Of a DNA stretch of 64,000 nucleotides, positions 20,853-30,237 are shown one piece after another. The stretch's first letter is position 1. Each line of letters starts with the position of its first letter. Under the pieces are notes generated by a model. That model had not been told where the DNA came from. It searched no databases and was given only the letters and a program-made list of their open reading frames with translations. The translations under genes were made by a program, and so were the position numbers. The stretch lies in assembly GCA_022844105.1 (NCBI GenBank), contig JALHMJ010000001.1, forward strand, positions 1 to 64,000. Reading direction: 5' to 3'. This DNA comes from Hyphomicrobium sp. GTDB lineage: Bacteria; Pseudomonadota; Alphaproteobacteria; Rhizobiales; Hyphomicrobiaceae.

Positions 20853-20877
20853 ACTTGCACAAGTTTCGTACAAGTTT
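20853..20877. promoter_or_regulatory. Second candidate operator: ACTTG-CA-CAAGT with repeated half-site
   Basis: ACTTG/CAAGT inverted repeat at 20853-20864, plus a second ACAAGTTT copy at 20870-20877, one helical turn after the first (20859-20866). It lies 30-55 bases before the TetR start, so it is well placed for autoregulation. Confidence 0.45.
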
Positions 20878-20907
20878 TGGAATTGTCGCCTGAAAGGCGG
20901 GCAGTGA

Positions 20908-21561
20908 ATGGCGAAGCGAGCGCACAGTGTGGGACGGCCCAAAGCCGGCAGCAACACGGTGGAAGCGGAAACCGCAATTTTATCGGCGGCGCTCGATCTC
21001 TTCGCGGCCAAGAATTTTTCATCCGTTCGCACGATAGATATCGCGAAGGTGACCGGATTTAATCAAGCGCTCATCTTTTACTACTTCACGAACAAGGAAG
21101 AGCTGTATCGACGGGCGCTGGCGCTGGCGCTGGCGATCGAGCGAGCGCTGCAATCGTTTCGAATGACCAGAGCGGCGCTCGATGAGCCGGCCGATCTCAT
21201 CTTTGCATGGATCGACAACCACATCCGCGCTTATGATTCCATTGCCAAGCTGATCAAGCTGTCGATCGATTACGTCTCGACGGCCGAACGCAAGGCCAGC
21301 ATCGATCGCGCTATTCGCACGTTCTACGACGAGGAACGGCTGGTGCTGCAGTCGGCGATCGAGGTGGGTGTGGCGTCCGGCAAGTTCGGGCGGGTCGATG
21401 CCGAGCAGACGGCGACCTTCATCTCGACCTACCTCGATGGCGTGTTCGTTCGCGCCATGGTGCTTCCGGAGTTCAAGCCGGTTCCAGCGATCCGCGAATT
21501 GAAAGCGTACATGCAGATTCATCTGCAGTCCGACGGGGGGCCGAAACGGCCAGTGCGGTAA
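20908..21561 (+). CDS. TetR family transcriptional regulator
   Basis: 217-residue regulator. The N-terminal helix-turn-helix spans about 25-70 (ILSAALDLFAAKNFSSVRTIDIAKVTGFNQALIFYYF), with the typical F-YYF ending of TetR HTH domains. The C-terminal half is helical and would bind an inducer. Divergent from the GS-like gene with two candidate operators between them, so it probably controls that gene and itself. The ligand is unknown. Confidence 0.9.
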   Translation: MAKRAHSVGRPKAGSNTVEAETAILSAALDLFAAKNFSSVRTIDIAKVTGFNQALIFYYFTNKEELYRRALALALAIERALQSFRMTRAALDEPADLIFAWIDNHIRAYDSIAKLIKLSIDYVSTAERKASIDRAIRTFYDEERLVLQSAIEVGVASGKFGRVDAEQTATFISTYLDGVFVRAMVLPEFKPVPAIRELKAYMQIHLQSDGGPKRPVR

Positions 21562-21567
21562 GTTTCT

Positions 21568-22074
21568 TCAAGCCGATGTTACCTGGCGCGCATCGACCGC
21601 CACGCGGACCGGCCGATTCAAAAGCTGCATCAGGACGGTCAGTCGATCTTTTTCTCCGAGCCCGATGATGGTGGCGACGGTGCCGTCAAACGGACCGCCG
21701 GCGATGCGGACTTGTTGTCCGACGACATAGGGGTGCGGCGGGGCGACGATCACGCCGTCTTCTTCGCGGGCGCGTAAGGCGGCAATAAATTCTCCGCTCA
21801 GCCGGCTCGGTTCATCGCCACTGCGGATGACCGAGCGGACACCGAACGTGGAGAGCACCGGCCGCCACGGCGTGTCGTCGGATGGCAGTTCGACGAAAAG
21901 GTAGCTTGGGAAAAGTGGTCGGAGAACGCTCGTCGTCTTACGGGCATGGCGGACATGCTTTTTGACGAGCGGGCAATACGAGCCAAACCCCTGATTGGTG
22001 AGATTGCCGATCGCCGCCGCTTCCTTATGCGGATGCGTGCTGACGACGATCCAGGCTGGCGGCCTTTGCAGCAT
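21568..22074 (-). CDS. NusG paralogue, transcription antitermination factor
   Basis: 168-residue NusG/RfaH/UpxY-like factor expected to bind elongating RNA polymerase and promote transcription of long operons, often for polysaccharides. The N-terminal NGN domain is seen in WIVVSTHPHKEAAAIGNLTNQGF and LFPSYLFVEL; the C-terminal KOW region in VVGQQVRIAGGPFDGTVATI. It is shorter and more divergent than housekeeping NusG. Its place 2-10 kb from sugar-nucleotide genes suggests an exopolysaccharide locus as target. Confidence 0.85.
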   Translation of the reverse strand: MLQRPPAWIVVSTHPHKEAAAIGNLTNQGFGSYCPLVKKHVRHARKTTSVLRPLFPSYLFVELPSDDTPWRPVLSTFGVRSVIRSGDEPSRLSGEFIAALRAREEDGVIVAPPHPYVVGQQVRIAGGPFDGTVATIIGLGEKDRLTVLMQLLNRPVRVAVDARQVTSA

Positions 22075-22158
22075 GGGGTCTCTTTTACCCGTTTATGGTG
22101 CGCGGGCCTAACCTTAGTACCGTTGGAGCGCCACGTCACGGTCCGCGAAGTAACGCTG

Positions 22159-22410
22159 TCACGTGGCGGGAGACGCATCCTTGAAATAGGGCTCGACGGT
22201 CCCTTTCAATTTGATCGTGATTGCTTTGCCGGCGCGGTCCTTGGCCTTGCCGGCGGCGACCTTCACCCAGCCTTCGCTGACACAATATTCTTCGACGTTG
22301 GTTTTTTCGATGCCGTTGAAGCGGATGCCGACGTCGCGGGCGAGGACGGCTTCATTGTAGTGCGGGCTTGACGGGTCGACGGAGAGGCGGTCGGGCGGTG
22401 CATCGGACAT
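22159..22410 (-). CDS. DUF3297 family protein
   Basis: 83-residue small protein (MSDAPPDRLSVDPSSPHYNEAV...) matching the DUF3297 family of proteobacteria, whose function is unknown. The fold appears to be all beta, with RFNGIEKTNVEEYCVSEGWVKV in the centre. The start at 22410 is chosen because AGGA lies eight bases upstream; an ATG three codons earlier would overlap that site. It follows ychF by ten bases in the same direction and is probably in the same transcript. Confidence 0.85.
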   Translation of the reverse strand: MSDAPPDRLSVDPSSPHYNEAVLARDVGIRFNGIEKTNVEEYCVSEGWVKVAAGKAKDRAGKAITIKLKGTVEPYFKDASPAT

Positions 22411-22420
22411 GATGGTCATC

Positions 22421-23518
22421 CTAGTTAGCGAAGCGGAAGTGGAGCACGTCGCCGTCCTTGACGACATAGTCCTTGCCTTCAAGGCGCATCTTGCCGGCTT
22501 CCTTGGCTCCAGCTTCACCACTGCCGGCAACGTAATCGTCGTAGCCGATCGTTTCGGAGCGGATGAAGCCTTTCTCGAAATCGGTGTGAATGACGCCTGC
22601 GGCCTGCGGCGCCTTGGTGCCGCGCGTGATGGTCCAAGCACGGGCTTCCTTGGGACCGACAGTGAAATAGGTGACGAGATCGAGGAGGGCGTAGCCGGCG
22701 CGAATGAGCCGGTTCAAGCCCGGTTCTTCCAGGCCCATGGAGGACAGGAATTCCTGCCTGTCGTCGGCGGGTAATCCGGCAAACTCCGCTTCGATTTTTG
22801 CCGAGATGACCACGCTGACCGCGCCTTCGGCCTCGGCCCGCTGTTTGACTTGCGCGGAAAATGCATTGCCGGCGGCGGCCGAGCCCTCATCCACATTGCA
22901 GACGTAGACGATGGGCTTGGCGGTCAGCAGTTGCAGGGCACGAAAAGCTGGCTGTTCTTCGAGAGTGATATCGGCCGTCCGTGCCGGTTTCCCCTCGCGC
23001 AGAGGCACCAGAATTTTCTCCATCAGGGCGAACTGTGCTTTTGAGTCCTTGTCGCCGGCTTTGGCCTTCTTCTCGATCGGGCCGATGCGCTTTTCCAAAC
23101 TTTCCATGTCGGCGAGCATCAGTTCGGTTTCGACAACGTCGGCATCGGCCAACGGATCGACGCGATTTTCGACGTGGGTGATGTCATCGTCCTCGAAGCA
23201 GCGCAGCACGTAGGCGACCGCATCCACTTCACGGATGTGCGACAGGAACTTGTTGCCGAGGCCTTCGCCTTTCGACGCGCCGCGTACGAGACCGGCGATG
23301 TCGACGAACGTCAGGCGGGTGGGAATGATCTGTGCCGAACCTGCAATCCTGGCGAGCGTGTCGAGGCGAATATCGGGAACGCCGACTTCGCCGACGTTGG
23401 GCTCGATCGTGCAGAACGGATAATTTGCCGCTTCCGCCGTCGCCGTTTGCGTCAGCGCATTGAAGAGCGTCGATTTTCCGACATTCGGCAGGCCGACGAT
23501 GCCGAGCTTGAAACCCAT
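22421..23518 (-). CDS. ychF: Redox-regulated ATPase/GTPase YchF (Obg family)
   Basis: 365-residue ribosome-associated P-loop NTPase. Walker [10 protein letters not shown] at 9-17, [19 protein letters not shown] as the G3/switch region, a coiled-coil insert near 130-170, and the C-terminal TGS domain ([31 protein letters not shown]). Length is normal. Conserved throughout bacteria; YchF prefers ATP to GTP and is linked to translation and oxidative stress. Confidence 0.97.
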   Translation of the reverse strand: MGFKLGIVGLPNVGKSTLFNALTQTATAEAANYPFCTIEPNVGEVGVPDIRLDTLARIAGSAQIIPTRLTFVDIAGLVRGASKGEGLGNKFLSHIREVDAVAYVLRCFEDDDITHVENRVDPLADADVVETELMLADMESLEKRIGPIEKKAKAGDKDSKAQFALMEKILVPLREGKPARTADITLEEQPAFRALQLLTAKPIVYVCNVDEGSAAAGNAFSAQVKQRAEAEGAVSVVISAKIEAEFAGLPADDRQEFLSSMGLEEPGLNRLIRAGYALLDLVTYFTVGPKEARAWTITRGTKAPQAAGVIHTDFEKGFIRSETIGYDDYVAGSGEAGAKEAGKMRLEGKDYVVKDGDVLHFRFAN

Positions 23519-23626
23519 GATCCGAGTTGTCCCTGGTTCTTGTTTGCGCTGGGCTACAACGCTACGCGCTGAGGATCAACCGGGGATGGCGACGCGGGGT
23601 GGCCGGCTGCTGCAGATGGCGGCCGG

Positions 23627-24415
23627 TCAGCGCAACTTCTCCAGCTCGAATGCCGAATAACTCGAAGGACTCGGCAGGTTTTCCCGGCCCGTCATGGCGT
23701 CGGACAGGGCTTCGGCTAGGACGGTGCCGTCCTGCAGATCCTTGACCGAAATAAAGATAAAAGGCCGTTGCCAGCTTGTGCCGGTCGTTTCGCAGGCCGC
23801 GCACTGTTCGCGGTATTGCCCCAGCGTGAGCGTATAAATTGGCACCCAATCCGGTGCCCGACCGCCGGCGATTTCAGCCGTGCGCAGGGCCCGCTTGCGC
23901 GCGCGCTCCAGTTCGGCAGCAGCCTCGCCCTCCTGAGATGCTGTGCCAACGGCAATGATCTCGCGTGCTTGGGCGAGCGATACGCGCGTGTCGGCGTCGA
24001 GCAAGGTCGCGGCGATTTCGGTGGCGGCGATCGTCTTGCCCTGGCGTTCCAATGCGTCGGCGCTCGCGCGCACCCACATGAAATCCTTGTTGAGCACGAC
24101 GACTTCGAACACCCCGCGCCGACCGGCCTTATCGTGGCCGATGATCTCGATCATGGTCGATTTCTCAGTTGTGCGCGCGCGTTCTTCCACGTGCGGCGTC
24201 AACTGGCGGTTGGCGCGCGATTCAATGGCATCGAGAACGGTCATGCCCGAAACGGTGCCGACAACCGCGGTGGAGGCGATGGCAAAGCCAACATCAGCCG
24301 GCGTCTTGAACAGTGAGGTCAGCCACTGGAAGCGATCCGACCAGCGATAGGCCGCCATGGCGCGGCGGCGCATTTTGGACGGGGGTGGGCCGTCGTCGGG
24401 CAGCGTTGCGGTCAT
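23627..24415 (-). CDS. Conserved hypothetical protein with one membrane segment
   Basis: 262 residues with a weak hydrophobic stretch near 42-62 (VGFAIASTAVVGTVSGMTVL) that may be a membrane anchor. The remainder is mixed: a beta segment (STMIEIIGHDKAGRRGVFEVVVLNKDF), a helical Ala/Glu-rich part, and near 200-225 CAACETTGTSWQRPFIFISV, with two cysteines. It lies between pth and ychF on the same strand. I do not recognise a family. Third-position bias supports it being a real gene. Confidence 0.6.
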   Translation of the reverse strand: MTATLPDDGPPPSKMRRRAMAAYRWSDRFQWLTSLFKTPADVGFAIASTAVVGTVSGMTVLDAIESRANRQLTPHVEERARTTEKSTMIEIIGHDKAGRRGVFEVVVLNKDFMWVRASADALERQGKTIAATEIAATLLDADTRVSLAQAREIIAVGTASQEGEAAAELERARKRALRTAEIAGGRAPDWVPIYTLTLGQYREQCAACETTGTSWQRPFIFISVKDLQDGTVLAEALSDAMTGRENLPSPSSYSAFELEKLR

Positions 24416-24568
24416 GACAAAATCCTGGGCGCAATGGCCTGAAACCCCAGTTGCAAGGACTGCGTCTCAGGTCAGGATCGCTATAGCGCGCGCCAGCGTG
24501 GCAAGAGTAGGGGCATTCTGCAAATCGCGGGCTGGCTGTGGTCCGTCCACCACGCCCGTGCTACCCCG

Positions 24569-25303
24569 TCAGTCCTTGGACTTGCGTCTTGAGAGCCATT
24601 TGGCGAGGTTTTCGGCCAGAGCACCGGCGCGCTTCGATTGCCGTTCACCGGGCGGGCCGCCCGATGCGACGGGACGCGGCGAACGTTCGCGCGTTTCGTT
24701 GGTTTCACTGTCGTCGATTCGGCCGCTGGCGACGCTCTGTTGCAATTGACGCGCGACCTCGGTTTGGAATCGCTGCGCATCGCCACGGGCCAGATGGGTG
24801 GTGGCCTTGGCGACGGCGTCAAGAAGGTCTGGCAGCCAAATCCGATCGGCCTTGGCGAAATCGCTCAGCACGTACTGCGCCACCGCGTCCTTCGATCCGG
24901 GATGCCCGATGCCGAGACGAACGCGCACGGTCTCGTTGCCCAAATGCGCCGAGATGGACCGCAACCCATTGTGGCCTGCGTTTCCGCCGCCTGTTTTGAC
25001 CTTGATGCGGCCAGGCGGCAGATCGAGTTCGTCGTGGAAAACCACGACATCGCTCTCGGAGATCTTGAGGAAACGAGCGGCGTCACCGACGCTCTGCCCG
25101 CTCTCGTTCATGAATGTTTCGGGTTTGAGAAGGAGGACCTTCTCGCCGCCAATTTCGCCCTCAGCAGCAAGCCCCTTGAATTTTATCTTCCAAGGGCCGA
25201 AGCCATGCAATTCGGCGAGGCGCTCGACGGCCATGAAGCCGATATTGTGCCGCTGCCGGGCGTACTTCTCACCGTAATTGCCGAGACCGACAAAGAGCTT
25301 CAT
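24569..25303 (-). CDS. pth: Peptidyl-tRNA hydrolase
   Basis: 244-residue cytoplasmic esterase that recycles tRNA from drop-off peptidyl-tRNA. The N-terminus [23 protein letters not shown] carries the conserved Asn and catalytic His; [26 protein letters not shown] holds the catalytic Asp and substrate loop. The usual GNPG is GNYG here. The C-terminus is about 45 residues longer than in E. coli, charged and probably disordered. Follows rplY by 69 bases, the usual order in alphaproteobacteria. Confidence 0.96.
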   Translation of the reverse strand: MKLFVGLGNYGEKYARQRHNIGFMAVERLAELHGFGPWKIKFKGLAAEGEIGGEKVLLLKPETFMNESGQSVGDAARFLKISESDVVVFHDELDLPPGRIKVKTGGGNAGHNGLRSISAHLGNETVRVRLGIGHPGSKDAVAQYVLSDFAKADRIWLPDLLDAVAKATTHLARGDAQRFQTEVARQLQQSVASGRIDDSETNETRERSPRPVASGGPPGERQSKRAGALAENLAKWLSRRKSKD

Positions 25304-25334
25304 GGCGGCAAAAAATCCACGGCAGAAGGGGTGA

Positions 25335-25362
25335 CCGGCGCGCGCGGACGACAGCGCGCCGG
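25335..25362 (-). terminator. GC-rich hairpin after rplY
   Basis: Nine-base arms CCGGCGCGC (25335-25343) and GCGCGCCGG (25354-25362) with a ten-base loop, between rplY and pth. No T run follows on the minus strand, so it may only attenuate or stabilise. Confidence 0.4.
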
Positions 25363-25372
25363 CCGTGTCGTG

Positions 25373-26110
25373 TTACTTCTTCTTCGGCGCGGCAGCAGCC
25401 GGGGCAGCCTTGCCGCCAGCGGCCGGAGCGGCTTTGCCGCCGGCCGCAGGTGCCGCACCCTTGGCGGCGGCCGGAGCGCCCTTCGCGGCGGCAGCCGGAG
25501 CGGCCGAAGCGGTCGCGTCGGTCGCGGCCTCTTCTTCCTTACGCACGCCGGCGATGGTGGCGATGGTGAAGTCGCGGTCGCCAATCACCGGACGCACACC
25601 TTCGGGCAGTTCGACGAAGGAGATATGGATCGACTTGCCGATCTCGAGACCTTCGAGGTTGATTTCAAAGGACGCGGGAATGCGATCAAACGGGCAATAT
25701 ACCTCGACTTCGTGACGAACGATGTTGAGGATGCCGCCGCGCTTCAAACCGGGCGAGAGCGTTTCGTTGATGAACTTCATCGGGACGGCAACGCGGATGA
25801 TGCCATCCTTGCCGACGCGCAGGAAATCCACGTGCATTGGAGTATCTTTCACGGGATCGACCTGCACGTCACGGGGAATGACGCGGATTTTGCCCTTGTC
25901 GGCGATGTCGATGTCGAACACCGACGCCGTAAAATGACCCTTGAGGATCTGCTTCCAGAGTTCGTTGTATTCGAGGACGATGGTTTCGGGAGTTTGGTTG
26001 TCGCCGTAGATTACGGCGGGTACGTTTCCTTCACGGCGAGCTTGGCGTGCGGCCCCCTTGCCTGCACGCGGGCGCGCCGTGGCTTTGAGAGCAATGATCT
26101 CTGAAGCCAT
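25373..26110 (-). CDS. rplY: 50S ribosomal protein L25/general stress protein Ctc
   Basis: 245-residue long form of L25, which binds 5S rRNA. The N-terminal L25 domain (LKATARPRAGKGAARQARREGNVPAVIYG) and the TL5 C-terminal domain (VPMKFINETLSPGLKRGGILNIVRHEVEVYCP) are both clear. From about 195 the tail is a low-complexity Ala/Pro/Gly/Lys run with repeated AAPAAGGK units. Start at 26110 is preceded by GGAG; earlier in-frame codons lack any ribosome site. First gene of the rplY-pth unit. Confidence 0.96.
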   Translation of the reverse strand: MASEIIALKATARPRAGKGAARQARREGNVPAVIYGDNQTPETIVLEYNELWKQILKGHFTASVFDIDIADKGKIRVIPRDVQVDPVKDTPMHVDFLRVGKDGIIRVAVPMKFINETLSPGLKRGGILNIVRHEVEVYCPFDRIPASFEINLEGLEIGKSIHISFVELPEGVRPVIGDRDFTIATIAGVRKEEEAATDATASAAPAAAAKGAPAAAKGAAPAAGGKAAPAAGGKAAPAAAAPKKK

Positions 26111-26344
26111 GACGAGTTCTCCAAGTAGAAAAAGCTGCGAACCGGCCTCCAAGGGTGCCGGGCAGTGTCTCACGCGGTTGCTTGAGATTGCGGGCTTATA
26201 GCCTTCAAACCCACCACCGCGCAACGGCCGACAAGTGCAACCACAACTCTTTGGCCTCAGATGCCGGACAGCTGGCGCACTTTGCCGACAATTTCACCCA
26301 ACTTTGCCTTGCGAACGGGTTAGGTATGCCGGACAAGCATCGTT

Positions 26345-26755
26345 GTGATCAAAAAACCCGCCAAACGACGCGCCTCGACGGAGCAGGACCGCCTGATCTC
26401 CGACGCGCTGCGCAATGCCGGGCGCCCGGTGAGCGCCTATGAGATTATCGACAGCGTGCGGGACAAGGCGACGTTGGCGCCGCAGACGGTCTATCGCTCT
26501 CTTGACCGGTTGATCGCCTCGGGCGCGGCACACAGGCTGGAAAGCCTCAATGCGTTCGTTGCCTGCAGCCACGTGGTGCATAAGGGCACGGCCATTTTTG
26601 CAATTTGCGATCGCTGTGGCGGCGTGGACGAATTCGACGAGCCGACAGCGCTGAATGCATTAGTAAATTGGGCTGAAAATTCGCACTTTGTTTTGCGCCA
26701 GATGACGCTGGAATTGCGCGGTACGTGTGCGCGCTGCGAAACCCCAATTGCTTGA
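26345..26755 (+). CDS. zur: Fur-family regulator, probably zinc uptake regulator Zur
   Basis: 136-residue metalloregulator. The winged helix spans about 10-75 (ISDALRNAGRPVSAYEIIDSV, QTVYRSLDRLIASGAAHRLE). The dimerisation half has the structural zinc cysteine pairs CDRCGG and CARCET, and CSHVVHKG as regulatory-site ligands. The N-terminal lysine run and motifs fit Zur better than Fur. GTG at 26345 is used because a stop codon lies eight codons upstream in frame. A ZnuD-like receptor gene follows, as often seen for zur. Confidence 0.82.
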   Translation: MIKKPAKRRASTEQDRLISDALRNAGRPVSAYEIIDSVRDKATLAPQTVYRSLDRLIASGAAHRLESLNAFVACSHVVHKGTAIFAICDRCGGVDEFDEPTALNALVNWAENSHFVLRQMTLELRGTCARCETPIA

Positions 26756-26848
26756 TCCCGGGCCGTGTTGCCGGGATGCCGCACACGGTCCTTCTTTTGC
26801 GTCGGACCCGAAGTGATTGCTTGCTTGATCTGGATATTATCCGCCATC

Positions 26849-26875
26849 TCTGGATGAGATAGTATAACATCCAGA
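26849..26875 (+). promoter_or_regulatory. Inverted repeat with degenerate Zur-box core before the TonB receptor
   Basis: Perfect 8-base arms TCTGGATG (26849-26856) and CATCCAGA (26868-26875) with an 11-base spacer, ten bases before the receptor ATG. Inside, 26859-26870 reads ATAGTATAACAT, matching 10 of 12 bases of ATGTTATAACAT, the core of the alphaproteobacterial Zur box as I know it. Binding here would block translation start or the promoter. Confidence 0.5.
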
Positions 26876-26884
26876 AAGCAGTCG

Positions 26885-29179
26885 ATGATCAGTCACCATG
26901 TGACTCTAGCACAGCGTCATTTGACCCAGCGGTTTTTGCGTCGGCATCTCTTTTTGACGGTTGCTACCGCCGCCGTCGCCGCAGTTTGGCTGCCGGCGTC
27001 TCGGCCCGCGTCTGCCCAGGAAGCCGTATCCGCCGAACTTCCCGAAGTCGTGGTCACGGCGCCAAGCCCGGTCGCAAAGCCCAAGAAAAAGCAGGTCACG
27101 ACGGCACCCGGACCCCAGCAGCAAGCCACGCAATCGGCCGCTTCCGCCGAGCCCGAGCCGGTTGGACCGACGGACGAGATTTCCGTGCCCGCAACGCGCA
27201 GCGCGCCGATCCCAGGGATACTCGTTGTTGTCGACGATGCTTTCGTGCCGGTCACGGTTGCAACCGAACGCGAAATCCTGTCCACGAACGGCGCGACCCT
27301 CACCGAGACGTTGCAGACGAAGCCCGGCATCTCCGGCACCACGTTCGCCGCCGGCTCGAATCGCCCGATCATTCGCGGTCTCGATACCTATCGTATTCGC
27401 GTCCAGGAGAACGGCCTCGGCACCGGCGACGTCGCGGCACTATCAGAAGACCACGCAGTCCCGATAGATCCTTCTTCGGCGTCCCGTGTGGAGGTCGTGC
27501 GCGGACCCGCGACGCTGCGCTACGGCAGCCAGGCCATAGGCGGCGTCGTAGCGGTGGAGAATGATCGCATTCCCTCCGCCATTCCCAATGGCGGCTTCTC
27601 CGGTGAAATCCGCGGCGGCCTATCGTCCGTCGACGAAGGTCGCGACGGGGCATTCCGCGCGACAGCCGGGTCGAACGGCGTCGCCGTCCACGCCGATGGG
27701 TTCAAACGTCAGACGGAGGACTATGACACGCCGCGCGGCCGCCAACTCAACACCTTCGTCGATAGCGAAGGCGGCGCGCTGGGCATTTCCATGGTCGGCC
27801 TGTCCGGTTTCCTGGGCGTCTCTGTTTCGCGCTTTGAAAGTCTCTATGGCATCCCCGGCGAGGAAGCCGCGGAATTGAGGCCGCGCATCGATCTGGAGCA
27901 GGACAAGCTCCAGGTTAAAGGCGAATGGCGCGTGCAGGATTTCGGAGTTGAGGCCCTGCGCGTCTGGTTCGGCGCGTCGGACTACCAGCACACCGAGAAC
28001 ATCAACGAGGACGGTGACGGCTTCGTAGTTGGACAGCTCTTCACAAATGAAGAGTGGGAAGGCCGCATTGAGGGCCAGCACCTGCCGATCGTCACCTCGC
28101 TTGGGAGATTGCGCGGCGCGCTGGGAGTGCAGGCATTCAACCGCGAGACTGAGGGCCGTTTTCTCGAAGACGGCGATAGCCTGCTGGCACCCGTCGAAAC
28201 GGACAGTGTTGCAGCTTTCCTCTTCGAAGAACTGGACGTCACTGACCCGCTGACGCTCCAAGCCGCAGCACGTATTGAGCACACCGATGTGGACGGGTTC
28301 GAGCGGATAGCAACCGGTTTGGACACGAGTATCCTCCAGTCACAGGGGCGCGACTTCACACCCTTCAGCGTCAGCCTCGGTGGTTTGTACAGATTGCCCG
28401 GTGCGCATGTCGCGTCGCTCAACGGTCAGTATGTCGAGCGCGCCCCCGACGCTGCGGAGCTTTTCTCTGGCGGGGTCCACGAGGCGACCGGCACATTCGA
28501 GATCGGCAACTCCAATCTCGATGTCGAAAAAGCCGCAACAATCGAAGCCGGGTTACGCAAAGCGACTGGATCGTTGCGCTATGACGCGACCGCGTTTTAC
28601 ACTGAATATGATGGCTTCATCTTCAAAGGTATCACAGGAAGCTGCGGCGTAACGATTGGCAGCTGCGTCGATGATCCCGATGCCGAGGAATTTGCGCGGG
28701 TCGATTTTGCTCAGCGCGACGCCACGTTCTACGGAGTGGAGTTGGCGGCTCAATACGATGTCGCGCCGGTCTGGAAAGGCATCTGGGGCATCGAAGGCCA
28801 GTACGACTTCGTCAACGCCGAGTTCTCCAACGGCGATAACGTCCCTCGCATCCCGCCGCACCGGCTGGGCGGCGGCCTCTACTATCGCGACCTCAGCTGG
28901 TTCGCCCGCGCTGGCGTCCTGCATGCTTTTGATCAGGACCGCTTCGCCGGCGAATTCGAGGAGATCGCGACCCCGGGCTATACCCTCGTGTCCGCCGAAT
29001 TGAGCTACACCGCGCGCATGACCGGGCTCGGCAGTCACCCCCAGGAGATGACCATCGGCCTCAAGGGCGAGAACCTTGCGGATGACGAGATTTTGAATCA
29101 CGCCTCCTTCAAGCGTCGCGAAGATGTCCTGCTCCCCGGCGCCAATGTGCGCCTCTTCGGCTCCATCAAGCTCAATTGA
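26885..29179 (+). CDS. TonB-dependent outer-membrane receptor, ZnuD-like
   Basis: 764-residue receptor with a signal peptide (cleavage near ASAQEA), a long Pro/Lys/Ala-rich linker with a TonB-box-like VVVTAPSP at about 56-63, a plug domain about 115-225 (NRPIIRGLDTYRIRVQENG, DHAVPIDPSSASRVEVVRGP, RYGSQAIGGVVAVENDRIP) and a 22-strand barrel ending in Asn (LFGSIKLN). The plug motifs match ZnuD zinc receptors closely, and the gene follows zur. In a lanthanide-using methylotroph a LutH-like lanthanophore receptor is an alternative, but the local context favours zinc. Confidence 0.88.
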   Translation: MISHHVTLAQRHLTQRFLRRHLFLTVATAAVAAVWLPASRPASAQEAVSAELPEVVVTAPSPVAKPKKKQVTTAPGPQQQATQSAASAEPEPVGPTDEISVPATRSAPIPGILVVVDDAFVPVTVATEREILSTNGATLTETLQTKPGISGTTFAAGSNRPIIRGLDTYRIRVQENGLGTGDVAALSEDHAVPIDPSSASRVEVVRGPATLRYGSQAIGGVVAVENDRIPSAIPNGGFSGEIRGGLSSVDEGRDGAFRATAGSNGVAVHADGFKRQTEDYDTPRGRQLNTFVDSEGGALGISMVGLSGFLGVSVSRFESLYGIPGEEAAELRPRIDLEQDKLQVKGEWRVQDFGVEALRVWFGASDYQHTENINEDGDGFVVGQLFTNEEWEGRIEGQHLPIVTSLGRLRGALGVQAFNRETEGRFLEDGDSLLAPVETDSVAAFLFEELDVTDPLTLQAAARIEHTDVDGFERIATGLDTSILQSQGRDFTPFSVSLGGLYRLPGAHVASLNGQYVERAPDAAELFSGGVHEATGTFEIGNSNLDVEKAATIEAGLRKATGSLRYDATAFYTEYDGFIFKGITGSCGVTIGSCVDDPDAEEFARVDFAQRDATFYGVELAAQYDVAPVWKGIWGIEGQYDFVNAEFSNGDNVPRIPPHRLGGGLYYRDLSWFARAGVLHAFDQDRFAGEFEEIATPGYTLVSAELSYTARMTGLGSHPQEMTIGLKGENLADDEILNHASFKRREDVLLPGANVRLFGSIKLN

Positions 29180-29282
29180 GCCGTGGAGGACGTGACGGGT
29201 CTGTGATCTACTCTTGCTGGTTATCCGTTGGTTATCTTACGGGTCAACATCGAGGGGCGCGGCCGTGCGGCCGTGAGTAGCG

Positions 29283-30206
29283 ATGCGAGGGCGGACAAAA
29301 ACGGGTAGCAGCGCCAGATGGCGCTATGTTCTGTTGATTTGTCCGTTGTTCGCCTTGTCGTCTATCGAGACCAGAGCTGCCGATGTGGTGCTGAGCCTGC
29401 CCCGCGCACCCTTGACGGCGATTGAGCCTCATCCTGATCCGACGACGATGGAAATCCGCGCCGCCGAGGGTTTGGCCAACGATACGACTGCGGGGCAGGT
29501 GACCTCGGCTCTGTTCCGGGCGAGCAAGACCGGAACAGTCGTTGATTTTTCCCACCGGGGATTGAAACACCTTGATTTGTCGGACCTCGATTTCAAAGGC
29601 GCGCGGCTGACGCGTTCGGATGTTTTCGGCACCGATTTGTCGAAGGCCAACTTATCGCGATCCGATCTCGCCGGGGCACGACTCGATCGAACCGTGCTGA
29701 CGTTTGCGAATTTTTCTGGTGCCAATCTGGAGGGCGCAACCCTGATGCGGCCGACCATTTATTCGGATTTGCGCAGTGATTGGCGCGAGGCGCCGGTGTT
29801 CGACAACGCAAACCTGCGCGGTGTGCGTCTTACCGGCCGTATCGATGGGGCATCGTTCAAGGGCGCAGATCTTTCAGGCTTCGATTTCTCGCCCCACGAT
29901 CCGCGTGCCGACATTTCGTTCCTGCCGCGCAATTTCTGCCGCGGTTGCCGGTTTGATGGAGCGATCCTGAGGGGCGCGAATTTCGATGACGCGTCGCTCG
30001 CCATGGCCTCGTTCGCTGGCGCCAATCTCGCCGGTGCGCGGCTGACGCGCACCGATCTGTCTCGGGTCGATTTCAAGGGGGCTGACCTGACCGGGGCGGA
30101 TCTGACAGGTGCTGATCTGGCAGATGCCGATTTGAGGCAGGTCAAAGGTCTTGAAAGCGCCAAGGGTTTGGGCCTAGCTCTCAACTTGGATAAAGCGCTG
30201 AGATAA
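29283..30206 (+). CDS. Exported pentapeptide-repeat protein
   Basis: 307-residue protein with a signal peptide (VLLICPLFALSSIETRA) and pentapeptide repeats A(D/N)LxG in two blocks, about 95-165 and 195-300 (DLSDLDFKGARLTRSDVF; LTGADLTGADLADADL). These form a right-handed quadrilateral beta-helix. The two blocks are split by an insert with a cysteine pair (NFCRGCRFDG). Export is unusual for these proteins. Function is unknown; it may be in one unit with the following DUF1194 gene 31 bases downstream. Confidence 0.88.
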   Translation: MRGRTKTGSSARWRYVLLICPLFALSSIETRAADVVLSLPRAPLTAIEPHPDPTTMEIRAAEGLANDTTAGQVTSALFRASKTGTVVDFSHRGLKHLDLSDLDFKGARLTRSDVFGTDLSKANLSRSDLAGARLDRTVLTFANFSGANLEGATLMRPTIYSDLRSDWREAPVFDNANLRGVRLTGRIDGASFKGADLSGFDFSPHDPRADISFLPRNFCRGCRFDGAILRGANFDDASLAMASFAGANLAGARLTRTDLSRVDFKGADLTGADLTGADLADADLRQVKGLESAKGLGLALNLDKALR

Positions 30207-30237
30207 CGGCGCTAACCGACTGGTTGGAAAGTTTCGC

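Noticed and set aside
24638-26104. 488-codon open frame antisense to pth and rplY
   Set aside because: Lies opposite two certain genes; the protein is low-complexity where rplY encodes its Ala/Pro tail.
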